A DNA stretch of 19,922 bases. Source: CAJXZP01 sp041563475 (GTDB taxonomy: Bacteria > Bacteroidota > Bacteroidia > Flavobacteriales_G > Salibacteraceae). The stretch lies in assembly GCA_041563475.1 (NCBI GenBank), contig JBFFMY010000049.1, forward strand, positions 1 to 19,922, read 5' to 3'. The notes beneath the pieces are model-generated. The model was given only the letters and a program-made list of their open reading frames with translations. It made no database searches and had not been told where the DNA came from. Position numbers and translations under genes: made by a program. Position 1 is the stretch's first letter; each line of letters begins with the position of its first letter. Shown here piece by piece: positions 1-7,324 of this stretch.

Positions 1-7
1 AATCTCA

Positions 8-33
8 GCCGCTTTTCCCTCGTAAGGGGCGGC
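8..33. repeat. Nested inverted repeat at the predicted leftward transcript start
   Basis: GCCGC (8-12) and GCGGC (29-33) are perfect 5-bp arms, and CCCT/AGGG pair inside them around a CGTA loop. The element overlaps the expected start site of the leftward promoter at 33-63. It could be a 5'-UTR hairpin or an operator, but part of it would lie upstream of the transcript start. Function unknown. Confidence 0.35.
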
Positions 34-63
34 AAAGGTATAGTGTTTATTCTTTCATGCAAC
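33..63 (-). promoter_or_regulatory. Leftward Bacteroidota-type promoter at the window edge
   Basis: On the minus strand TACCTTTG (33-40) matches the Bacteroidota -7 word TAnnTTTG. GTTG (60-63) lies exactly 19 bp upstream, the usual spacing to the -33 TTTG element. It would start a transcript near position 26-28, running left out of the window, so the gene it serves is not visible. It is the only promoter here for which I also see a -33 element at the right spacing. Confidence 0.55.
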
Positions 64-216
64 CATATTTCTTTACTATTTTTTAATTATTTTTTACCCA
101 TTACTTAACTCCTTATTTATCCATTACTTACACGCCCTCCCCCTTTCCCTTTCACCCCCTTACTACCCCTCTTTTATCCACTCCCTTTTACCCCAATTTC
201 TTATACCTTATATATA
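60..216. other. Almost G-free, pyrimidine-rich intergenic tract
   Basis: About 157 bases of the plus strand contain a single G (position 134). The stretch from about 118 to 200 is mostly C and T. The word CCATTACTTA occurs twice (98-107 and 121-130). No gene or obvious RNA is visible. It lies between the 3' end of the leftward SDR gene and the leftward promoter at 33-63. A read-through transcript of the SDR operon would be purine-rich and nearly free of C here. The rest of the gap, 217-318, is AT-rich and holds nothing I recognise except a weak hairpin at 312-329. Confidence 0.6.
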
Positions 217-311
217 GGAGATTCCAAGAAATGAAAAAATAAACAGAACAGGAACTAAAACCTTATTAAAACCCTTAGGAATTTGAAGAAAAATTAATAA
301 ACAAATAAGAT

Positions 312-329
312 CGAACTTTTAAGGGTTCG
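312..329 (-). terminator. Weak hairpin at the SDR stop codon, possible terminator
   Basis: CGAAC (312-316) and GTTCG (325-329) form a 5-bp stem around the SDR stop codon (319-321). On the minus strand the hairpin is followed by T-rich sequence (ATCTTATTTG and further). The stem is short and not GC-rich and there is no clean U-run, so this is only a weak intrinsic-terminator candidate. Confidence 0.25.
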
Positions 330-1023
330 TAATAGCAACAGGTAAAGTCTTTCCGTTGTAATATTTATATCCGCCAGTAGCGAAAGAATAAATATACTCA
401 GCCATCTGAGAAGGACTAATGGGAGCCGAGTATTCTGGAAATGCTTGTTTCAACATTTCGGTACTTACAGCTCCAATAGACAACGCATTTATACGAATAT
501 TCAAATCATTAAGCTCCACTGACAAACTCTCGGTTAAAGAGTTTAAGGCTGCTTTTGAAGCACCATAAATTGCAAGCCCTGGAAAGCGAACGCTACCTTG
601 AAAACCAGACATTGAAGTGATATTAATAATATTGGCATTCTCTGATTTAACCATAAACGGCTTCAAAACCTTGATTAAAAGAGCAGGCGCAATAAAGTTA
701 ACATTCATCACCCTCTCAATTTTCGGTAAATCAAATTCGTCCAATTCCATTGGAGATAAAACACCGGCAACATTTATCAACACATCAATATGTTGGAATT
801 TATTTTCAACAAGAAAAGAAGAAAAATCGTTTGCAAAATTCAACTCAGACAAATCCGCAAACAGTAAGGTCAACTTTCCGGAAAGTGATTTGGATTCTTG
901 AATTAAGGATTCTGCCTGCTCCTTCTTCCTTAGGACTCCAATAACGGAATGCCCGTTAGACAAAACATAATTACATGTTTCTCGTCCAATACCTGAGCCT
1001 ACACCAGTGATGAAAAAAATCAT
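319..1023 (-). CDS. SDR family NAD(P)-dependent oxidoreductase
   Basis: A classical short-chain dehydrogenase/reductase of 234 residues, about the family's usual length. The Rossmann nucleotide-binding motif TGVGSGIG is at residues 6-13 and NVAG (in place of the common NNAG) at 84-87. The catalytic triad appears complete, with Ser139 (or Ser137), Tyr153 and Lys157 in YGASK. After the active site the usual PG reads IG (residues 183-184, in LSIGAVST), a small departure that can affect cofactor-side packing. It is expected to be a soluble cytoplasmic enzyme reducing or oxidising a carbonyl/hydroxyl pair; the substrate cannot be read. Its ATG overlaps the stop of the upstream gene as ATGA (1020-1023), which points to translational coupling and one transcript with the TPR-TM protein. 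Confidence 0.9.
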   Translation of the reverse strand: MIFFITGVGSGIGRETCNYVLSNGHSVIGVLRKKEQAESLIQESKSLSGKLTLLFADLSELNFANDFSSFLVENKFQHIDVLINVAGVLSPMELDEFDLPKIERVMNVNFIAPALLIKVLKPFMVKSENANIINITSMSGFQGSVRFPGLAIYGASKAALNSLTESLSVELNDLNIRINALSIGAVSTEMLKQAFPEYSAPISPSQMAEYIYSFATGGYKYYNGKTLPVAITNP

Positions 1024-2465
1024 GACTGTAAAACTTCATCTGAAACTGGGACCGATTTAACAACAGTCTTTAAATCTCCCAAGTCATTTATACTAAATAA
1101 CAGTCTGCAATTAGGAATGGAAGTAAATGCCAATTGAAAATCGTTTAAAATACTCTTTGGTAAAATGGGTAGATCCGCAACAATTGGTTTAGAAAGCAAT
1201 TGAACAACAAGACCTGACCTGGTGTTTACCATTAAAGTTGTCACAGATAAGAGGTTATCACTATCCACAAGTTCATCAGAAAATGATTTTAAAAAAACGG
1301 TCACTGTATCATACACATTCCTAGGAACTGAATTAAAATCTCCAGTACAATTAAAATCAAATCTTATTCCCTTAAAAGAATTTATGTTTTTAAAATGGTG
1401 TTCAATACCTGAAACCCATAACGGCAACTTTTTTAGTTGTGATTTATCATAAAAGTTATCATCTCTTGTTTGTCTAATTTCAGCAACCGAAATAGGTTTT
1501 CTAATATTGTCGTTTTCAGCTTCTGACTCCTCCTTCGAAATTTTCACTTCCTTAGGTGTTTCCTCCCGAATAGATGAGAAATTATGGCTAGCTACCTTAC
1601 CTGGTTGACTATCTTTCACAGACTCTTCGAAAACTTCTGGTTTAGCCCCCTCCATTCGCATAGCAGGCACTTCCTCTAAAACACTTTCTTCTTCTTCGTT
1701 TTCAACTAAGTTGATACTATCCAATTGAATATCAATATCAAGCTTCTCTTTCTTTTGTTTTAATTCAACCGGTTGCTCTCTAGCCACGGGGCCTGACGCA
1801 ACATTACGCTCTTCTTTTACGGTATGCTGAGTTTGGGTTCTATCTTTAAAAACCAATAAAACTAAAAGTCCTATAATCACGAGAGTCGCTATCCCAAAAA
1901 AGGCAATTAAAACAAAAAAGCTTAAATTACTTTGTTCCACGGGAATAGTTGATTCCATACTTGAAGCTTCAATTGACTCCTTATCCTCACCAATTCTGTC
2001 CGACTTATTTTTTCGTGTTAAAATCTCCAAATACTCCTCTTCAAAGGCTAATGACTCTTTCACATTTCCCGCCTTCAAATTAATTTTTGCAAGTAAGGCA
2101 CATCCATATAAATCCTGATCAACAATCCCATATTTCTCTGCGATTATTTTTGATCTCCAGATATATCCTTCAGCGAGTTTTAATTGATTATTCTTGAAAT
2201 ATACCAATCCTATTTCTCTCAAAGAAATGCACATTTCCTCGAAATTATTTTCTACAACAGCAATATCGTACTTCACCTCCAATTCTAGCAATTCAGACTC
2301 TAAATCTTGAGAAATCGAACTTTCATAAAGCCCAATTTTTTCAATTTGAGAGGATGCAACAGTACCTTCGATCCCCATTCCAGTAAAGGAAACGAACTGA
2401 GCAATTACAAAAACTAAAAGAATATGAACGACCTGTTTGCGCAAACTATATATATTACTGCACAA
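1020..2465 (-). CDS. TPR-TM protein with a degenerate histidine-kinase-like C-terminal domain
   Basis: No family recognised by name. Seen in the 481 residues: a signal peptide or N-terminal membrane segment (about 11-30), a helical TPR-like region (about 50-150), a strong transmembrane segment (182-206), an acidic, low-complexity cytoplasmic linker (about 210-340), and a folded C-terminal domain (about 345-475). That order matches the TPR sensor histidine kinases common in Bacteroidota. The last domain lines up by eye with a DesK/LytS-type HATPase: a VPRNVYDTV stretch (380-388) where kinases have LPxxVxxxxYR, and LLFSINDLGDLKTVVKSVPV (455-474) where they have the final G-rich strand. The N-box Asn, the DxGxG box and an H-box are not visible, so it is probably catalytically dead. 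There is no ATG in frame. TTG at 2465 or TTG at 2444 (giving MRKQVVHILL) must serve; the second makes the better signal peptide. Confidence 0.7.
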   Translation of the reverse strand: MCSNIYSLRKQVVHILLVFVIAQFVSFTGMGIEGTVASSQIEKIGLYESSISQDLESELLELEVKYDIAVVENNFEEMCISLREIGLVYFKNNQLKLAEGYIWRSKIIAEKYGIVDQDLYGCALLAKINLKAGNVKESLAFEEEYLEILTRKNKSDRIGEDKESIEASSMESTIPVEQSNLSFFVLIAFFGIATLVIIGLLVLLVFKDRTQTQHTVKEERNVASGPVAREQPVELKQKKEKLDIDIQLDSINLVENEEEESVLEEVPAMRMEGAKPEVFEESVKDSQPGKVASHNFSSIREETPKEVKISKEESEAENDNIRKPISVAEIRQTRDDNFYDKSQLKKLPLWVSGIEHHFKNINSFKGIRFDFNCTGDFNSVPRNVYDTVTVFLKSFSDELVDSDNLLSVTTLMVNTRSGLVVQLLSKPIVADLPILPKSILNDFQLAFTSIPNCRLLFSINDLGDLKTVVKSVPVSDEVLQS

Positions 2466-2536
2466 TAATAACTTTTCTAGATTCCATAATAAAGAAAAAC
2501 CGCTAGCAGTTATCCACTAAATCAGACTTATAAATG

Positions 2537-3049
2537 TTAAAAAGAAAAATGCTCTTTTATAAAATGAGTAGCTTGCTCAAATCTTAAGGAAAGACGCTCA
2601 TCAACAATGTAAAAAGGGATTTTAGAGGTTATAAACAAGCGAACAAAAGATTCAAAAATTTCATCTCTATTATCTGGGTTCTCTCTTAACGGGTCATAAA
2701 CCCAGGGTATATTGGGTTTGCACAACAATACCAAATCGTAGTTTGATTCTTGCCATAATTTTTCGACATTAGGGTGAACCATATTATATTTTATTTGACT
2801 CCAGATTTTAATCCCATCCAAACCAGTATCGCAAAAAACAATCTCGGACGATTCCTTTTCAACCTCAACCTCCATTTTTTGTTGCATTACTGCAATTTCC
2901 AATAGATCATCATACGTATATTCCGACTTGCTTGATAAATACTCTCGCGCATATTCTTTCACTATTGGAGCAGAAAAGTTCAATGAAAGATGATAAGCCA
3001 ATGTGCTTTTCCCGCATGATTCAGGACCTGAAATCAAAATTTTCTTCAT
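2537..3049 (-). CDS. NadR-like P-loop ATPase/kinase (AAA_28 type)
   Basis: A 170-residue protein matching the ribosylnicotinamide-kinase half of NadR and the stand-alone AAA_28 ATPases. The Walker A motif GPESCGKST is at residues 8-16 and EYARE at 32-36. A Walker B-like CDT follows at 73-75, and PWVYDPLRENP, the NadR-type lid region, at 115-125. NadR proper also carries a nucleotidylyltransferase domain and sometimes an HTH; both are absent, so this would be a kinase only. Likely role: phosphorylation of nicotinamide riboside or a related vitamin nucleoside in the cytoplasm. The substrate is inference. It reads leftward, 71 bp upstream of the TPR-TM gene, and may head the same transcript. A -7 box at 3057-3064 sits 7 bp before the ATG. 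Confidence 0.8.
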   Translation of the reverse strand: MKKILISGPESCGKSTLAYHLSLNFSAPIVKEYAREYLSSKSEYTYDDLLEIAVMQQKMEVEVEKESSEIVFCDTGLDGIKIWSQIKYNMVHPNVEKLWQESNYDLVLLCKPNIPWVYDPLRENPDNRDEIFESFVRLFITSKIPFYIVDERLSLRFEQATHFIKEHFSF

Positions 3050-3056
3050 GTTACCA

Positions 3057-3064
3057 CAAAATTA
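3057..3064 (-). promoter_or_regulatory. -7 box TAATTTTG of the NadR-like gene
   Basis: An exact TAnnTTTG match on the minus strand ends 7 bp before the ATG at 3049, so transcription should start at or within a few bases of the start codon (near-leaderless). I see no -33 TTTG at 19-21 bp. Confidence 0.45.
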
Positions 3065-3164
3065 ATTAATGCGAATACCTAATTACATTTCAAGTAATAG
3101 GTTTTCAAACATTCCTGTTGAAATTCTTTTGTCCCTAATGAACAAAAGGGCAGCTTAGAATTGC

Positions 3165-3172
3165 TAATTTTG
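3165..3172 (+). promoter_or_regulatory. -7 box TAATTTTG of the CHAT-cluster operon
   Basis: An exact TAnnTTTG match ends 6 bp before the ATG at 3179, divergent from the box at 3057-3064. It favours the ATG over the in-frame TTG at 3161, which would lie upstream of the predicted transcript start. No clear -33 element is visible. Confidence 0.45.
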
Positions 3173-3178
3173 ACCTTT

Positions 3179-5911
3179 ATGATTCGGAAAATTGCAGTTC
3201 TTTTTTTTACCATTTTCGTAGGTGCTATTTTGTATTTTGGATATCAAAAAATTCAAAGCAACACAAGACCACGTGTAAATATTTACGATCTAGTACCTAC
3301 AGAATCATTAGCTATCCTTGAAATTTCAGAGCCTTTTGCCCAATGGAATGATTTGATTACCAACAACATCATTTGGGACGAGTTACAAATTTTCAAAAAT
3401 GTCGAAAACTTAAATCGTCAAATACACATTTTAGATTCAGCCCTGCAACAAACCTCAGAGCACATATTGTTTTCTGAAAACAACCCGCTAATTATTAGTC
3501 TAATCCCAAACAATAAAGATTCCTCAAAGGGTTTATATCCTATAATTCAAACCACAATAGATGAGGAAACCAACCTAAATGAGCTTGAACGGTATCTTAA
3601 GGAATTATTTGTGAAAAACAAGATTCAAAAACTACCTAGTGGGTTAATTTTTATGGAGTCGGAGTCAGAACATACCTTTTTCAGCTTGCACCAAGGTGTT
3701 TTAAGTTTCTGTAATGACTCTCTCGTTTTAAACAATGTAAGGAATCAATTTAACAGTGGAACAAGTATTCTAACTAACTCCTCCTTTACCAAAGTAAAAA
3801 ACACTTCCTCGAAAAACGCAGTTCTACGTTTATTTGTCGACCCATTGCCCCTATTAAAAGCACTAAAACCAATCGCGAGCAGTAAATCTGTTTCTCAAAT
3901 AAACCTTATTAAAAATATCGGAAATTGGATTGAATTGGATGTAGAAATTAAACCTGATGAAATTTCAATGGGTGGTTTTTTGACCGCGAATGACACCAAT
4001 CAACATTGGATTTCTCTTTTTGAAAACCAAGAATCTATAAAACCGCAGATGGTTCGTTTGTTACCAGATAGAACGGCCTTCATGTTTCATGTTGGGTTTA
4101 GCAACTATTTGGAGTTAAGAAAAAAATGGGTGTCTTGGAAAGCATCTGAAAAAAACACATCCCCTGATGAAATACTGAATGGATGGAATAAAAAATATGA
4201 AGCTTCTATAAAGGATGATTTTTTACAATGGATTGATAATGAAATCGCTTTAGTGATTGTTGAGCCTGACCAAATGGATTTTCACGATGATATTATGGTC
4301 TGGGTAAGCTCTACAGATGCGGAAAAAATCACTTCTAACCTTTCCAATTTTTGCTTAAAAGTGGATAATGAAAATCAAAACGAATTGTACAGTATCACCT
4401 TTAAAGAGCACACCATTAATAAATTAAACCTTCCAGATTTTCTTTCAAATACCTTAGGCGATCAATTTCAATTACTCCAAGACAATTACTTTACACAAAT
4501 CGAAGATTATATCGTGTTTGCTAATTCTCCTGCTACACTTCAATGGACAATTAATAGAATAGAAGCGGAAAAGACATTGGAAAAAGACCCAAATTACCAA
4601 GCATTTGAAAATAGAATTTCAGCTGAATCAAATATTTTCATTTATTCAAATATTGGAGGATCCCTAAGTATCTATAAAAATTTAGTCAATAATCAGCTTC
4701 AAAATGAAGTAGGAAACTACGCGGAATGGCTTCAGAAATTTCAGGTTGCATCGGTGCAATTAAGTTATGAGTCGGATGATTTATATTACATGAATGCCTA
4801 CTGTCGTTACAATCCGGTGTATAAAAAAGAGTCATCAACCATTTGGGAATTTGCTTTAGATAATCCGGTAAGATTTAAGCCTACCATGGTTAAGAATCAT
4901 TACACCAATGCTACAGAGATTTTTATCCAAGATACAGGAAATGTAATCTACCTCATTTCCAATAAAGGAAAGGTATTATGGAAAAAACAATTGGATGAAG
5001 AAATTCTTTCGGAGGTAGCTCAAATTGATGTATTCAAAAATAATAAGTTGCAATTGACTTTTAATACCCAAAATAAAATTTACATCATTGATCGAAACGG
5101 TAAAAATCTATCTAATTTCCCGATAAGTTTACCAAACCCAGCAAGCGCAAATATGGCGATTCTAGATTACGACAATAACAAGGATTACAGATTCCTAATT
5201 CCGACCATCAACGGTGAAATCCTCAACTATACTGTCAATGGAATACAAGTTAACGGTTGGGAATTTAGTCCTAGAAAGGAATTGATAAATCAAAAAATCC
5301 AACACATTAATGTAAAAGGAAAAGACTATAACATCGTTGTGTATGATAATGGAAAGGTCGAGGCTTTGGATAGAAAAGGAAGTATCCGAATTAAGTTGAA
5401 GGAAAAATTTAATTTTAGCCCTATTGGAAGTGTTTACGTTCATGGCAGCTCTGAACTAAGTAGTAGCTATGTGCTGGGAGTAACTAAAAACAAAGAAGTT
5501 GTGAAAATTAGCCTTGCCGATAAAAAAACTAGACTTTTCGAAATTGGTGTTGACCATATTAAATTTCTTTCCATAACGGATGGGAATGGAGCTGCTGAAA
5601 TAATTGTTACAGATTCTAACCGAGTTGTGTCATATAAAACAGACGGAAATATTGTTTTTGATTTTAAAACAAAATTCAGTCCTGATTTTAACGTTAATGT
5701 ATACAAATTTGATGACCATATTCTAATTGGATATGTTTCTTCTTCGCAAAACCAAATTTTCCTAAGTACGACTAACGGAGATTTGGTCAAAGGATTTCCA
5801 TTAAATGGTTCATCTCCTTTTAGTATTAATGATATAAATGCAGATGGCCGATTTAACGTAGTTACTGTAAGTGATTTGGGCTTAATGTTTGCTTATACAT
5901 ACGAAAATTAA
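3179..5911 (+). CDS. Membrane-anchored DUF3352-like protein with C-terminal beta-propeller
   Basis: A 910-residue protein of unknown function. An uncleaved-looking N-terminal membrane helix (residues about 4-22, IAVLFFTIFVGAILYFGY) should anchor it with the rest in the periplasm. Residues about 30-520 resemble the DUF3352 fold: they open with YDLVPTESLAILEISEP and contain repeated substructures about self-binding inhibitory-looking loops, but no catalytic motif. Residues about 550-905 look like a PQQ/FG-GAP-type beta-propeller. They have recurrent short strands, and Asp/Asn-rich turns such as LDYDNNKDYRFL (near 661) and NDINADGRFN (near 882), the kind that bind calcium in such blades. ATG 3179 is preferred over TTG 3161 because of the promoter position. 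It is the first gene of a rightward set with the DUF5723-like and CHAT genes, 74 bp and then 16 bp apart. The domain names are judged by eye. Confidence 0.6.
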   Translation: MIRKIAVLFFTIFVGAILYFGYQKIQSNTRPRVNIYDLVPTESLAILEISEPFAQWNDLITNNIIWDELQIFKNVENLNRQIHILDSALQQTSEHILFSENNPLIISLIPNNKDSSKGLYPIIQTTIDEETNLNELERYLKELFVKNKIQKLPSGLIFMESESEHTFFSLHQGVLSFCNDSLVLNNVRNQFNSGTSILTNSSFTKVKNTSSKNAVLRLFVDPLPLLKALKPIASSKSVSQINLIKNIGNWIELDVEIKPDEISMGGFLTANDTNQHWISLFENQESIKPQMVRLLPDRTAFMFHVGFSNYLELRKKWVSWKASEKNTSPDEILNGWNKKYEASIKDDFLQWIDNEIALVIVEPDQMDFHDDIMVWVSSTDAEKITSNLSNFCLKVDNENQNELYSITFKEHTINKLNLPDFLSNTLGDQFQLLQDNYFTQIEDYIVFANSPATLQWTINRIEAEKTLEKDPNYQAFENRISAESNIFIYSNIGGSLSIYKNLVNNQLQNEVGNYAEWLQKFQVASVQLSYESDDLYYMNAYCRYNPVYKKESSTIWEFALDNPVRFKPTMVKNHYTNATEIFIQDTGNVIYLISNKGKVLWKKQLDEEILSEVAQIDVFKNNKLQLTFNTQNKIYIIDRNGKNLSNFPISLPNPASANMAILDYDNNKDYRFLIPTINGEILNYTVNGIQVNGWEFSPRKELINQKIQHINVKGKDYNIVVYDNGKVEALDRKGSIRIKLKEKFNFSPIGSVYVHGSSELSSSYVLGVTKNKEVVKISLADKKTRLFEIGVDHIKFLSITDGNGAAEIIVTDSNRVVSYKTDGNIVFDFKTKFSPDFNVNVYKFDDHILIGYVSSSQNQIFLSTTNGDLVKGFPLNGSSPFSINDINADGRFNVVTVSDLGLMFAYTYEN

Positions 5912-5985
5912 ATTCTCGGCTGTACAGCATTTTTAGTATTACTTTTTTTGACTAAATTCCAAGCTGCCAATCAAATAAATTTACA

Positions 5986-7308
5986 ATGAAATACTATCTA
6001 TTTATTTTCATACTTCTTGCGGCTATACCCTCAATGGCCCAATATGATTTGAGTTTATACAATATGCGGCATATTCCACAAGTTGTAAATACCAATCCTG
6101 CAATAATGCCATTGGGACGACTCAATATTTCAATTCCTTTTTTAGGGTCTATTTACGGCCAATTAGGGAAATCAGATTTTGATGTTGATGTCACTAGTGT
6201 GGATAATCAAGGGACCTTGCGTGTGGATGTCGATAAATTTATTAACGGTTTATCGGATGAAAATTTGGTTTATGCCGGGACTTCCGTTGAAGATCTACAT
6301 GTTGGATTTACGGCAGGTAAAAATTACATATTTATAACTGCCACGGATAAAGTATCCGCTCAATTTCAGTTTCCGAAGGAAGCTGCAATCTTTATTACCG
6401 AAGTATTCGATCAGGTTGGGATTCCAGGGTATGCAAATATTCAAGATTTAAAGCTTAACGGATCGCATCATAGAGAGATTGGATTGGGCTGGTCGCGAAA
6501 ATTAAATGAAAAATGGAGTGCTGGCGCCCGGGTAAAAGTCTTATCAGGAATTTCCTCCATAAAAACGAATACTTCAAGAATTGTTATCGATGGTGTATCT
6601 GGTGATGATTTAACTGGGTTGGTAAACGTTGACGTACAAACTTCAGGGATAGAAGAATATGTGAAGGATCCATTACTTACACTTTCGGGATTTCAAAATT
6701 GGGGATACTCTTTTGATTTTGGTGTAGAATTTAAACCCATGCCTAAAATTAAAGTTGCTGCTAGTGTCATAGACCTCATGGGGACTATAAAATGGACAGA
6801 AAACGTTAAGAATTACCAAGCCGATAGTATTCGAGTAAACTTTAGTACCGTGGGCTGGGGTAATATTTTTAACCCAAACGGGGAAGGAACTGGTTTTAGT
6901 GATTTTATTGACTCTATTGTAAGTAATACGGAACCTGCATTGGTAAATGCACCATACACTACACAAGTGCCCACAAAAATCCTGGGTTCTTTCACATACT
7001 ATATAACGCCTAAAATTGAAGCCACTTTAGTAGGTCAAGGAGCTTTTACTAGTGATTATTTTCAGCCCTACTTGCGTATAGGGATTCAAGGACGATTTAA
7101 ACGATTTTTGAATTATATGGTTTCTTATAGCATTATTGATGATCAAGTAAGTTCTACTAATTTGGGTGTTGGGTTGGCTGTTAATATTGGTCCCGTTCAA
7201 ATTCATGCGCTAACGGATAACATATTTGATCCCTTTTTATTCACTAGTGATTTTCATCCAAGCTTAAGGTTTGGAATAAATTTGACCTTTGGCCGTGATA
7301 ACGAATAA
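5986..7308 (+). CDS. DUF5723-like outer-membrane beta-barrel protein
   Basis: A 440-residue exported protein. It has a clear signal peptide (MKYYLFIFILLAAIPSMAQ, cut after SMA) followed by LYNMRHIPQVVNTNPAIMPLGRLNISIPFLG. The NPA motif followed by the first strands is characteristic of the Bacteroidota DUF5723 family and its PorP/SprF- and OmpP1-like relatives. The rest alternates aromatic/hydrophobic and polar residues as in transmembrane strands (for example WSAGARVKVLSG, KIEATLVGQGAF), and the protein ends SLRFGINLTFGRDNE. Probably an outer-membrane barrel; no cargo or substrate is known. Its stop is 16 bp before the CHAT gene start, so the two are almost certainly co-transcribed. Confidence 0.75.
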   Translation: MKYYLFIFILLAAIPSMAQYDLSLYNMRHIPQVVNTNPAIMPLGRLNISIPFLGSIYGQLGKSDFDVDVTSVDNQGTLRVDVDKFINGLSDENLVYAGTSVEDLHVGFTAGKNYIFITATDKVSAQFQFPKEAAIFITEVFDQVGIPGYANIQDLKLNGSHHREIGLGWSRKLNEKWSAGARVKVLSGISSIKTNTSRIVIDGVSGDDLTGLVNVDVQTSGIEEYVKDPLLTLSGFQNWGYSFDFGVEFKPMPKIKVAASVIDLMGTIKWTENVKNYQADSIRVNFSTVGWGNIFNPNGEGTGFSDFIDSIVSNTEPALVNAPYTTQVPTKILGSFTYYITPKIEATLVGQGAFTSDYFQPYLRIGIQGRFKRFLNYMVSYSIIDDQVSSTNLGVGLAVNIGPVQIHALTDNIFDPFLFTSDFHPSLRFGINLTFGRDNE

Positions 7309-7324
7309 AATTTCGTTCCTACAT

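Noticed and set aside
319..3049. A biosynthetic or defence island of the SDR, pseudokinase and NadR-like genes
   Set aside because: No shared pathway is visible; only the SDR and TPR-TM genes are firmly linked, by a 4-bp overlap.
3161..3178. TTG start of the DUF3352-like protein
   Set aside because: It would lie within the predicted promoter; ATG 3179 gives a proper membrane anchor.
5195..6995. Antisense open frames of 60-107 codons inside the propeller and barrel genes
   Set aside because: They are shadows of well-supported genes, with no start signals or family match.
7289..7324. Upstream ATG for the CHAT protein
   Set aside because: It overlaps the barrel gene's end, has a polar lead and would spoil the signal peptide that starts at 7325.
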